This document shows, in pieces, positions 27,755 to 40,070 of a stretch of DNA of 64,000 bases. Below the pieces are notes generated by a model, which made no database searches, was not told the DNA's origin, and worked only from the letters and a program-made list of their open reading frames with translations. Location of the stretch: positions 197,594 to 261,593 of the forward strand of contig PUQB01000358.1 of assembly GCA_003024785.1 (NCBI GenBank). Reading direction: 5' to 3'. A program made the translations under genes and the position numbers. The stretch comes from Selaginella tamariscina. Its lineage: Eukaryota > Streptophyta > Lycopodiopsida > Selaginellales > Selaginellaceae. Position 1 is the first letter of the stretch. Every line of letters begins with the position of its first letter.

Positions 27755-28706
27755 CACACATACACACGCGCGCGCGCACACACACACACACATACAACAG
27801 ACGTACCTGAGATGCCCCTCGGATGGTTGTAACGAGACTTTGAGGCCCCGGAACATCGTACACAGGCAACACGGCCTTTGAGAATGAACTTGGAAGCACG
27901 AGGAGTGGGCTCGATAAGTGGCCCACCAACAACAGGAACAGAAACTGGAACCGGTGTCGGAGCTTTCGTAGGGGCCGATAATGGGGCTTTCCTAGTTCTG
28001 GCTCGAGCTGGTGTTGGAGCTTGTATAATAGAGAAACCGGCTGGAGTAGGTACTGTAGAGATAAAACATAATCATATATTACATAAACTAGATTGGATAT
28101 ATACTAATAAGTAGTACTAATCATACACTAGTTAAATTAGTATTACCCTCTGCTGGTAGAACACGGGAGCTAACTTCAGCTGCTTTAGCGGGATCAAGCG
28201 GACTCGTTGCTGGTGATCCAAGGGAAGACGCAGGTGACCCAACTGAACTTGAACTCGAAGAAGAAGAACCACCTAACAGTTTGTACGTGTGTGTGTGTGT
28301 GTGTGTGTGTGTTATACGGTTTGAAGTACATATTAAAGCAACCATGTGAACTGTATAATTACAGTTTATAAGATCGCTTCCGATAGTTAAGTATATATAT
28401 AATATATAATGACGTACCTGAACCAGAATGCTGTGGGTTGGGAAAAGGATCACCAGGCCTATGCTTTGGAGGGTCAGGATGGGGACCCTGTGGATCAGGT
28501 TTGGGAAGAGGATGGGCACCAGAACTGTTGCCGCTACCATGAGTGTTACCATCATCGTTACTGCTCCTCACATGTGGAGCTCCAGCGGAAGTAAGAGAAA
28601 CTGGGGCCGCAGACGGAACCTCGGAAACAAGGCCGTGCCTTGGAGAAGCTTGACTATTGAGTATAATGCATGATAAGAGAAGCATATAAAATGTAAAGAA
28701 TGTCAT
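27273..28706 (-). CDS. Secreted proline/serine-rich protein with Ole e 1-like domain
   Basis: Probably an extracellular (cell wall) protein. Exons on minus: 28706-28418, 28272-28147, 28052-27807, 27552-27273, about 313 residues. It begins with a clear signal peptide (MTFFTFYMLLLSCIILNSQA) and then a linker rich in Pro, Gly, His and Ser (PLPKPDPQGPHPDPPKHRPG). Exon 2 is a poly-Ser stretch; exon 3 starts with alternating Ala/Pro/Thr (APTPARARTRKAPLSAPTKA). The Cys-containing domain follows: FILKGRVACVRCSGASKS, GVRVELQCTDREYNAT, TVPSGFPNNCTVSVVAS, LPQTCNIPVE. This layout of a Pro-rich N-terminus and an Ole e 1-like Cys domain matches the plant Pollen Ole e 1/extensin family. One missing base near 27,481-27,488 is needed to join the last exon; without it the frame stops after GVSE. 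Function is not inferred beyond the family. Confidence 0.72.
27709..27797. repeat. CT then CA/CG microsatellite in the Ole e 1-like gene intron 3
   Basis: A compound repeat of CT units followed by CA and CG units lies just downstream of the exon 3 donor (on the minus strand it reads as TG then GA). Confidence 0.85.
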
Positions 28707-29265
28707 TGTTTTTGCAGTTAAATGTGATAGAAAACTAATAATGTGTTTATAATGCAGGACAATGTGAAATCTGGGGAATGCTGGGGGGTTTATATTTCGA
28801 CCTCATACATGCAGTCAACATGTCAGCATCTTGGTGTGAGTGCCCCAGGTAAATGGGAGGATTTGTGGACACGAGCTTTGTTAGTTAATCTACCGTTCAT
28901 GGTACCAGTGCAACCATATGAACTCTATTATATACTTATTAAGGACTAGTAAACAAATATATATGTTATTAAAAAATTGACATAATCTTACATTGTTAAG
29001 CATTTACCAGTGATATTGTTGCGTGGGTACCTGCATAAAGAACCGAAGTCGTTATAAATGCAAGGATATACACTGTTGTACTTTAATAATGTATTGTATG
29101 ATTGATTAATAATATATAGGCTGTCCTTTTCAAATACATGGAGAAGTTATTATCTTCTAGTAGTTAATACATATACATGCATATACATACATACAACGAT
29201 GTATATGAGAGAGAGAGCTATACACACGGATAATGTATATGTATATATACACGTACCAACTAGAC
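28707..29265. other. Short intergenic stretch between two minus-strand genes
   Basis: Upstream leader of the secreted-protein gene and 3' flank of the AP-3 mu gene. A 68-codon plus-strand open frame at 28,743-28,949 has no recognisable family. TATA-like sequence (TATATTT) lies near 28,790 on the plus strand. No gene called. Confidence 0.55.
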
Positions 29266-30760
29266 CTATGTTCTTATTTCATAGCTGGCAGCTCGGGTGA
29301 TTGCACGGAAGCCTTTGTACGGGTGATATTCAACGGCTTGATGTCCGTCTTGTCGACTTTGAGGCCGGAAAGAGCGACTCCCAACAGCTTGAAGCCGACT
29401 GATAGTGTTGGATATTCTTCTAGAGTGGAATATCCTTGTTCAAGTTGTAATGTACCACTTAAACATGGAGCTTTATCCTTTGGAACTCGTCCTACAACCC
29501 ATGTAGTAACCTGTAAAACTTAACTCTTTTAAAAGAACTGCATATATATGTATCCTGTAATATGTGAGCAGTTGTAATCACGACTACTGAATAGATTAAG
29601 TATATAGTTCGTACTATCTCCTCAAACATGATAACACACACACTATATATGTGTGTGTGTGTGTGTTATATACAATGATAGTATTTCAATGAAATACCTT
29701 TGTGTTGTAACTGTAGGTGACGGTTCCATACGTGGCGGATAAGTCCGTAGAAACTACGGAAGAAGGCCATGGAAGTGGACGACAATGGAATCTACCGGTT
29801 TTAGAGGATCACCACGTAAGCCTAGAAGAATATTCACTTTACAAACACACGTGATGAGCTTAACTGAGGCCGTACATAAACTGGAGCATTTTTCAAGTTC
29901 TTAACTCTGTAAAAGAAAAGAATTATTGTGTATAATGTATTTATGTCTCTCTCTCTCCCGATGTGCTTGTAGACTTATTAAGAAGAAAGATATATAGATT
30001 AAATTATACACCTATAAAACACTTATATGACATTTCTATACTCTGTGTAGGCAATGCCTTTCTGTGTGTCCATGCTACATATACATGTGTGTGTGTGTAC
30101 ATGATATATATGAAGCACATACCTGTAGCTCATAAGCTTGAAAGATCCATCTGGAGGAATAAAAAGACCAGCCTATCAGACTCCCACGCTCGTAACGCAC
30201 GCAGGGATGGAAATTAACATCGTTCAAAATCCCTGCGTTTGTGAAACTTATTGATATGTCTGGCATCCCAGAGAGTCGTGAATTCACTTGTATTTCCCCA
30301 TACGCCTCACATTTTATAGCAAATCCATCCCTGTCCACGCATTAATAACACATAGTAATGTGTATAAATATGCTTGTGTGTATGTGCATACATATATAAT
30401 TAGAAAAAAACCTCTCTCTCAACACACGCACACACACACACATACTGGTTGAAGACAGCGTCCATTTCTTCTACGAGGTCAAAATATATCTTCGTTTTTG
30501 GAATGTTTGATACCTGTACTTCGCCAAGGAGTACTAAGAATATTCGAGCTTTGTTAAAGGGGAGCTTGTGCTCAGACTCGAGGATGTCCCTGTTACAACA
30601 CTCAAAACTCTGCTAACCAGGTTTGGTGGTATAATTATCTCTTTTAAAACATTAAGCTCTGTTGTTAATGGAAAACCACTGTCCATCATTTCATCCAATA
30701 TCTGGCATTATATCATCACATGTTGCTTCTTTGGGTTATGTATCTGTACTCGCACACAAA

Positions 30761-30808
<48 letters not shown>

Positions 30809-31245
30809 ACACACACACACACACACACACACACCACACACAACACACACACACACACGCACACGCACACACACGCACACACACACGCACACGCACACGA
30901 ATTACATAGTAGCTCAATGGAAAGAAGTACCTCATAGACAATAACAAAGTTGTCTTTGACAAGATCTTCATCGAGGCCACCCAGGTAATCTTTATAACAT
31001 CCGCAACCCTGCAAAGAAACTTCCACAAATACAGGTCAGAATAAAATTACACGCACGCGCGCGCGCGCACACATAGAGGAATATTTACCTCTATTCCGAG
31101 AAGTGGTGGCATCTCCGTAGCTGTACAAGCTAAGAAGGTAATTCCCATCTCTTACAATATGTAGAAGATAATGAGTTGGGGAGGCAATTACGGAAGTTGC
31201 ATCCTGTTACATTTGGTTATATTATATATGTGATGTACTGTGATG

Positions 31246-31278
<33 letters not shown>

Positions 31279-31513
31279 CGAGCGAGAGAGAGAGAGAGGG
31301 GAGAGAGAGAGAGAGAGATGTATACAGGTTTTTCTTCATTTGGGTGGAGAGCGGGAATGATCCCAAAACCATGTACAAATAGTTCTGTCCACGCGCTTCC
31401 CCATCCATTGCTTCTCAAGTATGATTTCACTGTCATACATTTATTTTGAATCTTGTGTATATTCAATTGGAAGCTTACCCAGAATCCGACAGCAAGAACA
31501 AGCACTGGATCAT
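29266..31513 (-). CDS. AP3M: AP-3 complex medium (mu) subunit
   Basis: Cargo-binding subunit of the AP-3 adaptor, which in plants sorts proteins to the vacuole. Exons on minus: 31513-31479, 31429-about 31326, 31203-31089, 31019-30931, 30701-30446, 30330-30123, 29906-29698, 29510-29266, about 420 codons, as expected. The longin-like N-terminus reads MIQCLFLLSDSG, then GKRVDRTICTWFWDHS, SPTHYLLHIVRDG, GGLDEDLVKDNFVIVYE and DEMMDSGFPLTTELNVLKEI. The mu-homology domain starts at YFDLVEEMDAVFNQ and continues with CEAYGEIQVNSRLSGMPDIS, NFHPCVRYER, GRVPKDKAPCLSGTLQLE, FKLLGVALSGLKVDK and YKGFRAITRAASYEIRT. About ten single-base frame breaks are needed (for example 31,144-31,146; 30,991-30,993; 30,161-30,165; near 29,325), most in short runs. 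The exon 5 donor lies directly in a GT repeat. A telo-box sits 15 bp upstream of the ATG. Confidence 0.92.
30765..30900. repeat. Long CT/CA compound microsatellite in AP-3 mu intron 4
   Basis: About 17 CT units are followed by about 90 bp of CA with occasional A or G interruptions. It occupies most of the intron between 30,702 and 30,930. Confidence 0.9.
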
Positions 31514-32196
31514 GTTCTCCAAACTAAAAACCCTAATTTGTTTTAGAATAATTATATATAAATAGTTAAATAGACATTTTAAATAATTTTTAATAAATTA
31601 ATTTATTTTTCTGATTTTTAATGCTTGGCTGCATTTCAGAATTATGTTAAATATAAACAATACCCTCTATATAAATTGTAAAATTTAAATTAAGAAAAAA
31701 CCTTTAGAGTTATACTATAATTACAGTTTTTTTCCTTGTTTGTTAGTGTTTGGTGATTAATTAATTAATTAATTAAAATTAAAACACGGTGTCCACGTAA
31801 AGAAAATAATATACATTGGTTTATTAATTAGTAAAATATTATGAAAAAATATATACATAAACAAACCATGTATGTGCATAATATATGATTATGCTTATGT
31901 ATATATATGTAATTAAATTTATTTAAAATTTAGATTCCTTTATAAATGTGTATGCATGTAAATTTAGAAGTACATCTCTCTATATAGATATATATTCTTC
32001 AAGTCTGTTAATACTTATATTTTAATTTATTAAATTAAATTACTAAATACTTTTATACATATAATATACAGTAGTTTTGTGCACCTAATATAAAATATGA
32101 AGATGGTATATAATGCCGGGTGTCCAAAGTTGAGGCTACGTGTCAGTCTTAGAATGGAGGAGATTTTAGGGTTATTGAGCTGCGAGGCAGAGTGCT
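31514..32196. promoter_or_regulatory. Divergent promoter between AP-3 mu and IBA57 genes
   Basis: 683 bp between facing-away ATGs. Telo-boxes lie close to both starts: AAACCCTAA at 31,528-31,536 (15 bp upstream of the AP-3 mu ATG) and TTAGGGTT at 32,166-32,173 (24 bp upstream of the IBA57 ATG). The middle is very AT-rich and includes a TTAA-repeat near 31,757-31,776. Confidence 0.6.
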
Positions 32197-32300
32197 ATGG
32201 GTATTCAGATTCTCAGGCGAATCAGTGCGGCAAAGTCGTGTGCAAGGTTCTATTCGCAGAATGAAGCATTCCCTGCCGCATCTAAGGCATCGCAGGTACA

Positions 32301-32332
<32 letters not shown>

Positions 32333-34742
32333 AAGTCGTGCACCACAGGTTTCATCTTCTGGCCCGACTGTGCTAACTGAGCGTGGTCCGTTCGCTTGCC
32401 GTCTCCAGAGTCGTGGTGTTGTTGGATTTGACGGAGAAGATGTCTCAAATTTCTGCAAGGTTTCAATTATAAAGCATATATATTTTTACGGAATGTGTGT
32501 GTAGAGTTAAGACCATATATATACATACGTAGATTTTTCTAGTTTATACTGGTTTGGTCATATATTACTTCATATGGCGTGTATATGTATTTTAGAACGC
32601 CTCAGGCAGGCAGTAGACGCAAACTAGATTACCCTTCTGCATGCATTTATCTTTTATATATACTGATTGTGTGTGTTCAAATATATATGCAAATGTACTT
32701 ACACTTTAACTACATCGAGTATATTTTATGTATTTGTATACACATATATGTTTAATCTTGATAATATATTTGTGTGTTGTCTCTCTGTGTGTGAGTGTGT
32801 GTGTGTGTGTGTATTCCGTGACTTTCCTATGAAGGCCCCTCCAGGAGTACATACATTATATATACACACACATCACACATCACATTGTATGTCTATTGTC
32901 TTATTGTTGTTATGTATTTGTATTTATGTATATGTATACACATTTCTTTATACTGATTATATAATTGCAGGTTTGGCAACAAATGATATTCTGCAGCTGA
33001 GTTCAGATACACACTCTGAGAACCCTGGAACTCCGAGCCCAAATCAGCCAGGTGTTTTACAACCACCAATATATACAGGCATCCTAAATCCACAAGGCAG
33101 GTTCATGTTCGACATGTTCCTGTATAGGCCTGTGCAGGAATATGAGAAACTCTCTAGGGATGCGTCTGGTCCAGGCAGTTCTAAGAGCGCTCCTCTACTT
33201 GTTGCCGACGTTGATGCTGAAAAACTTGACGAATTACTGGCCTACTTCAAGAAGTACGCACACACACACACACATACACGCACGCACCATATATACACAA
33301 AACTTATGCAGTATGTACATGCATGATGCGATGTGCAGCTTCTGTAGCGCAGCTATACATGTATATATCTGTGTTATACACATATCCGTATGTGTTCTTA
33401 TTCTATATTTAACTTCCATGGTTAGGCATATATTGCGATCAAAAGTGACCGTTGAGGACGTTTCAAAGAAGCTTTCTGCATGGCAACGTTTGGTGGGGGG
33501 TTAGTAGATCCTTCAGGGTCAGAAACAGGTGCAGGAAATGTAGGTTGGGGTGGTGGCCGTGATCTTGCTGGTACAACTACTGCAGAAAGCAATGGAAAAG
33601 GTACTTTTGACTATATGTGTGTATATATATGTATATACACGCATGTGTGTGTGTTTATGTGGATGTATATAATATATTGGTCCACGTATAGAGATCTGTG
33701 CATATATACTACTTTGGTAGGATATCATATTTTGATAGAACCAGAAACATAATTACATCTATATAATACTTCTTCTTTATAGCGTTTATAGAAATGAGTG
33801 TGTAATATGTACTGAATATTAATGTATCTTATATATATGATCATGAAATCAACATAGATGACTATAGTTAAACAGAGGATAATTATGCTATAATAGCTGA
33901 AACACAAATGTTGTGTGTGTGTGTCCATTTTTACTTTTCCTCTTGTAATTGAAATGTGAATATGAATTATAGGCTGGAGATGGTACAAGGATCCCAGACT
34001 GGACGCACTTGGATTCCGCGGTATATTCCCATCGAACTATACACGTAAGGTTTGTCACATTGCAGTGATCAATTAAGTTTCTAATGAATTTTTCAAATGA
34101 TGTACAGCTCCTCTAGTCGAAGCTGACCAGGAGGTTGATGAGCAATACTACCTTCTGTGGAGGCTGGAGCAAGGTGTCCTGAAGGTCCCGCAGAGATCCC
34201 TGGAGGTTAGTCTGTCTAATCGCTATTTGATCGTGATCATATTTCTATTCCACACATGATGGATACTGTCCAATATATGTATAGTTGATTAAGACTGCTT
34301 AATTGAATATAGTAAAGCTGTAATATCTTATTTCTTCCATATTTTTTTTAGCTTGGTAGAGTTGAATTGCATATTACTGCTTGTTATATGCATTGTACGT
34401 TTATATGTGTATGTTAGAACGTGTAATAAATATTTTTGCAAATTGTATATACGTGTATTTATATATTTCCAGGTGAAGCGATACCTTTGGAGTACAACAT
34501 GGAAGCTCTAAATGCTATAAGTTTTGAAAAGGGATGCTACGTGGGACAAGAGCTAATTGCGAGGACGCATTTTAAAGGGGTTATACGAAAAAGGCTGATG
34601 CCTGTTAACTTTGTGCAACAAAATGGCGAAGGTAAGAATGCCGTCTCAATTAACTATACACATATATATGTATATGCATCAGTGACTGGTGCGTGTGTGT
34701 ACGGCTTCAATGTCACACATACGGGAGCATAAGTTATTCATG

Positions 34743-34789
<47 letters not shown>

Positions 34790-35048
34790 ATATATATATA
34801 TATATATATAAACACACACACACACAGAATACAAGGAAGGGGTGACTAGTGGGACGGAGATAGTGGAGGGAACCGGGAAGAAAGTGGGGAATGTAATAAC
34901 TGCAGTCGGTTCACGGGGGTTTGCCGTGGTGAGACTGGAAGCGGCCAACAAGGAGGACCTTAAGTTGCGTGACGTAGAAGGCGTGTCAGTTAAGGCAATC
35001 AGACCAAATTGGTGGCCATCAAACTGGGGACAGGAGGAGTCTTCTTAA
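32197..35048 (+). CDS. IBA57: IBA57-type mitochondrial Fe-S assembly factor (YgfZ/GcvT-like)
   Basis: Folate-binding YgfZ-family protein needed for late [4Fe-4S] cluster assembly in mitochondria (known for IBA57). Exons: 32197-32295, 32349-32460, 32971-33253, 33426-33600, 33973-34044, 34108-34205, 34473-34631, 34828-35048, about 406 residues. The first 33 residues are basic, Ser/Ala-rich and end near FYSQNEAF, a plausible mitochondrial presequence; the ATG at 32,197 was chosen because it gives this frame up to the exon 1 donor. Family motifs: [116 protein letters not shown], and the YgfZ signature [12 protein letters not shown]. The C-terminus ends with WWPSNW. Frame breaks: exon 4 T run (33,489-33,491), exon 6 near 34,179, and a non-GT exon 2 donor explained by one missing G at 32,460. 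Confidence 0.93.
34747..34826. repeat. CT, TA and CA compound microsatellite before IBA57 last exon
   Basis: About 20 CT units, then TA units, then CA units run directly into the exon 8 acceptor (CACACAG at 34,821-34,827). Confidence 0.85.
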
Positions 35049-35395
35049 AGGTACATAATTTTAAAACTTGGACATAATTCCATAAGTATGTGTTCTTTTA
35101 ATAATGAACATATGTTTTATTTACAATATTAATTATCTTAAATCTGCAACATGGTTTCTCCTATACATATGCATACAGAGATTGTGTATGTGACATAAAT
35201 TCTCTCTCTCTCTCTCAATATGAAGATGCTCTTAATCCGGTTTGCATGTGCGTGCGTGTGTGTGAATGAGAGAGAGAGCTTATAAACTGGTTTGTATGAA
35301 TATCAAATATTTCACTCTACTAACTAATTAATTTTATGAAAAATTATTTTCATTTATTAACATTTGTAAGGTCCGTAGTTATGAATTAAAATTTA
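35049..35395. other. IBA57 3' flank
   Basis: AT-rich with short CT and GA runs (35,200-35,216; 35,270-35,278). No gene seen. Confidence 0.55.
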
Positions 35396-35870
35396 GGGAA
35401 AATTACATTTATACATCTGACATTTTATATTTACATATATACCTTAGAAGTTTTAATTTAAAACTTCATAAATTTCAAAATAAAAATTTAAAAATCATTT
35501 TAAAAAACTTAATAAAATTTATAATTAATTTGTATTTTATTTATAAGGTCTAAAATACAACTTATTAAACATATATATCACAATATAATATAATTATTTT
35601 TAAAAATATTCTATTTTTTATTATGATAATTTTTTGACATTTAACACTTAATAAATTTTAAGTATTTTATTTGCATTATATTATGAATTGAAAATATATT
35701 TTTAGTTAATATTATTATTTTAAAAGTTAAAATATTACAATTAAAGTTTTTTAAGGTATATATATGTAAATTTATAATTTTTAGAAGTGTATATATATAA
35801 TATAAAACTTTTAGGGATATATATATAGAAATATGATAAATTTAAAGGTATAAATTTGTGTATTTAATTT
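35396..35870. mobile_element. MITE-like AT-rich element, copy 1
   Basis: Starts GGGAAAATTACATTTATACA and ends near GGTATAAATTTGTGTATTTA, an imperfect terminal inverted repeat. Its interior matches the reverse complement of 40,071-40,556 block by block (for example AATTTGTATTTTATT and TTTTTTGACATTTA). No coding capacity. This copy has the more diverged ends. Confidence 0.8.
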
Positions 35871-36102
35871 ATAGTAACATTTTACATATTTAACTCACAA
35901 AGTAAATAGAATGAAGATATTGGATAAATAAGCAAATATTTTATAAATGTGATATGTTTTATTGAAGTTAAATATACACGAAGGTTTGAACTAACACCGC
36001 CGCGTGGCATAATCTTGATCGTTCATGTCCACGTTACGTATCAATTCCTTAATAATACTTTACTTAACAAAATCAGAATGGATTAGGGTTCTGCCGATTA
36101 CA
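35871..36102. promoter_or_regulatory. Upstream region of the AlkB-like gene
   Basis: AT-rich, then a short less AT-rich leader. A telo-box TTAGGGTT lies at 36,083-36,090, 13 bp before the ATG. Confidence 0.5.
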
Positions 36103-37225
36103 ATGGGGAGCGTAGAGGAGCTGCAGGATCTGTTCTCTGCAGTGTTTGGGGACTCAGAAGATGAAGCCGATTATTATGGAGACGCCCAATTCGTGCATCC
36201 ATTCCAAGATGAATGTAAGTATAAGATTTATATAAATACTCTGGTTATCTTATCATTATGTGTATATTTTCTTCATTTTTTAAGTGAATGGAAGCCAGTG
36301 AGTGAGGAGATTAGAGGACTGTGGATTTGCCGGCGTTTTCTGTCACCAAAGGAGCAGGAAAATCTTCTTAAATGCATCGACTCCGGTACTGTGTGCTTAC
36401 ATATATAGTTACTAATGCCGCATCACGATGGGAGTGTCTAATATGTAATGCCCTTATGGTTTATGTTGCAGAATCTTGGTTCACAAGTCCAGAAGACAAC
36501 CAGGTATGTATGTACTCGTATATTAACACCCACAGACATAAACACACACGCACACGCAACACACATACACAACTTATATTTGCAGGCAATGAGATTTGGA
36601 AACTTGCCTTCGTGGGCTTTGGATCTGTCACTTTTAATACGCACTCGTATTCTGGCATCCTTAAGAGACAGTAAGCATTCAAAGGAGGATATGCCACTTC
36701 CTGAGGATATCTCTCAAGAGAGCCTCTTTTTGACCAGATGATAGTTAATTCATACCAACCTTTAGAGGTAAACTGGATAGTTCATTATATGGTTGTATTT
36801 GTATACACACACATGTTATTAAGAACTCAAGGTATTTATACACAGGGTATAGGAGCACACGTGGATCTTTTTGCGTTTTGAGGATGGAATAGCAATCGTG
36901 TCATTGATATCAGCCCGAGTGATGACTTTCAGATCTTTGAATGATCCATGCAAAAGAGTTTCAATACTTTTAATTCCAGGTGATTTATTGCTCATGTCCT
37001 TAGATGCAAGATATAACTGGACTCATGAAATAAATAGCAAAGAACAGGTAACAATGAACACAAACACACACATATATGTATATGTGTGTTAACTATTTAT
37101 ATGAATGGAAAACTAATATTCCATGAGAGCAACAGGTCTGGAATGAAGTGCTACTGGTACAGCAACACAGAATCTCAGTCACACTTCGGAAGCTATGCCC
37201 ACAGCAAGTTTTACTCAGTTCATGA
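36103..37225 (+). CDS. AlkB-like 2-oxoglutarate/Fe(II) dioxygenase
   Basis: Member of the AlkB/ALKBH family, which removes or adds oxygen to alkylated nucleobases; substrate not predictable here. Exons: 36103-36214, 36285-36385, 36472-36503, 36586-36767, 36846-37047, 37136-37225, about 239 residues. N-terminus MGSVEELQDLFSAVFGDSED is acidic. Core: GLWICRRFLSPKEQENLLKC, SWFTSPEDNQ, AMRFGNLPSWALDLSLLI, then the iron-binding H-x-D in GIGAHVDL, RFEDGIAIVSL, LIPGDLLLMSLDARYNWTHE (second His), and the C-terminal Arg motif RISVTLRKLC that contacts 2-oxoglutarate in the family. Three frame breaks: the exon 1/2 junction (one base short near 36,214), the T run 36,727-36,731 in exon 4, and the T run 36,868-36,872 in exon 5 (one T too many). 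Closest to the short plant AlkB proteins of the ALKBH8-like type. Confidence 0.9.
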
Positions 37226-39094
37226 AGCTAAATCTCTCTCACACACAATAGCATGTACTAGACAAACAAATCTTGGATATACATATCTTCAGACATGTAC
37301 ATAACACTTACAATTGCTATGCAGTGTAATTGATAACATGTCCTGTGTAAAATTAAAATGTTTGGTTTGCCTGTAAGTAAATATATTGGTGAGGAGTTGA
37401 ATTAAAATTACATTTTATTGTAATTGCTAAATTTATTGTTTTACAGTAAAAGTATTTAAAGTATATTCAGCCTTAATAAATTCTAGTTATAAAAAATTGG
37501 AAAAGATAATACTTTGTTAATCTTCATTACCCTTAAACGTTGGATATTAATAAAATGCATCATGAATGAGTAATGTAAAATAACTATTTATAAATCCATC
37601 TGTTTTGTACATATACAAGATACATCAATAAATGATCAGGATCGTCAACAGAAATTCGGCATAAGCTTATATTACATAATTAATTTATATGTTTTATTAC
37701 CAGATCTCTAGGCTATTTCTTCCCTTGATTTACATTAGTGTTGAAACATCTGTAAAGCTGCAGTAATAATGCAAATTCCACGAAGGGAACTTAGCGCTTA
37801 CCCTATATAATATAGCTTCTCTTTATAGTACTTTACTTCTGGATTACTTACAATGATACAATATTTTATTAAATACTTTATTTCATACACATACCCATGT
37901 GTATACACACACATGGCAAGCTAATACATGTATATATTTATGCACTAATTTACTATATAAATTTTGAATATTTTTATACTTGATTTGGAACAAAACAAGA
38001 TGGATTCTGACACCAAAGCCTGCATTTCATAAATATTATATTTTAATGATGTATTCACTAATAATTTCTGAAATGTGAATAACAACATAGGTTCCAATGA
38101 ACTCATCAACAATCATTCCGTGTCAATGAAGAGAGGCAAAATCCATAGTGAGTTGATCTACATTTGAATGGTAACAAAGGCCTAATAACAAGGAAAGGTG
38201 CAGGGCATTACTTGATTATAACAAACTTCTGGTGAGAAAACCTTAATATTGCTATTATGTGAATAGCAATTTAAAACTAATGGACACAACATTTATTTTA
38301 AATCTAAAAAATAAACAATTAATAGTCAAACATTGTGGTATTTACATGCTACAATGTTCTCACCAATTTTGTGCAGCCTTTAAATGCATGATCGAACATC
38401 ATCCTTGAAATCGATAATCACATTGTTTTCTAGAACAAAAAGTTTCATAAACATATGCATGAAACACTCTATAATCAACTCCAATCATATTGCTCTCCTT
38501 TAAAATGTTAGGATGATAATCAGTTTGATTATTTTGAATTAAAATGGGCGTGACAAATCAAAATGAGAAATATAAATAAATTATTAATTAAGTATTTAAT
38601 TAATCTATATTAGGTGTAATTATTAATTAATTATTAAACTAAGTATACTCTATGTTTATTAACTAATTTTAATATCACCAATAAATCTATTAGAGTGTAT
38701 ATTTTTTTATTTATATTAATTTATACAAAGACATGAGAAAAAACTTGATTTTAATGCCAATAAAAGAATATTCTATATTAGCAAAACAATAAGAATAGTC
38801 TATGATATTTAAAGAATATCCATAAACCTTAAATATTAATTAATAATTCTTATTATACAAATGTGTTTGTGATTTATGTGAATTTCAAATGCAATTATCA
38901 ATAATTTTTAATCTCCATAGCGATCATTTAAAAACCAATCTATGTTTCTTTTTATTTCCCATTTTTACACAAGCTCTCTCTCTCTCAACCTCGATGTTTA
39001 ACATGCACAAAAGTCTTAGACTTTGAAATTACTCAAGATTTTCTCATTTTGTACTTTCTTATACAGAACATTACTATAGGTAGATTATGGATAT
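37226..39094. other. AT-rich intergenic, no gene
   Basis: Roughly three quarters A+T, no open frame above chance and no recognised repeat. Confidence 0.6.
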
Positions 39095-39632
39095 TTAATA
39101 ATGGAGGGGAATGGCAAGGTACAATTCCTAATAATATAAAATATTCTCGTACAAAATATTATTATAAGTGGATTATGTTGTTTTCTAACATTCCCCTTTA
39201 TTTATTTCGTATTGGCCTTACATGACATGTGTTGCCCTTCGACGATGGGGATAGTCACTCTAATGGACTAAGGGTACGAGTGTAAATATTGTGCTTATTT
39301 AAGTATCTTGAGTTAAATTTTTAAGGATTATCTTGAAAGACTTAACATTGTTCATATAAGATATTAATATCAAATGGCCACTTCACAATTACATGTTGGT
39401 ACTTTAAATTAAACTATGACACAAATGATAACAACAATATATAGTTAAAATATATGTATAGGTTTAAAATATAATATCCATTATATAATCAAAAGCTAAA
39501 TTACCATATTCAACATATAATGTACATGAAAGATTATGTTGAAACATACATGTATGTTAGCAATGTATGCTCTTGGTGTGAATATTTCATATTGTTACGA
39601 ATTATACCTTGCCATTCCCCTTCATTATTAAA
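39095..39632. mobile_element. MITE-like element with 50-bp terminal inverted repeats
   Basis: The left end 39,095-39,146 (TTAATAATGGAGGGGAATGG...) and right end 39,580-39,632 are inverted copies with about six mismatches over 50 bp. The total is 538 bp with no coding sequence. A TTAA at the outer end of each arm could be part of the target site or the repeat; a clean target duplication could not be set. Confidence 0.8.
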
Positions 39633-40070
39633 CACTTTTAAGGTTTAGGTTGAAGTCTATTAAAGTTGTAGGCTGTCTATATTTTATAGTTTCCATAAAT
39701 TTGCTTAAATTCTTCTGTAGTATGGCTTCTGTTTGTCTTTTTAGAATTTAACCCCCTTTTCTTTTTTATTTGCTTCTTTAGGTTTTTATTTATTTCTTTA
39801 GATTTTTCTTATTTGTTTTTAAAATTATTATTTGTTTGTTTCTTGAAATTCATAGAATTTCTTTGATTTATGGAGTGCTTGTTCATCTAGTGTGTATATG
39901 TCATTAAGTTTGTTCTTGTTTTTTTTTTTTTTTTTTTTCTTTTTCAAATTCACTTGTAGATGGATGAGCAAATGAAGCACGAGCCTCTAACAACATACTC
40001 TAACAACATAGCATTCTTTAGCAAATATTGTTCTTAAACAATATGTTATTTCAAATAAGGTTATAGTATT

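Noticed and set aside
29233..29523. 96-codon plus-strand open frame
   Set aside because: It is the antisense shadow of the last exon of AP-3 mu, which reads clear family motifs on the minus strand.
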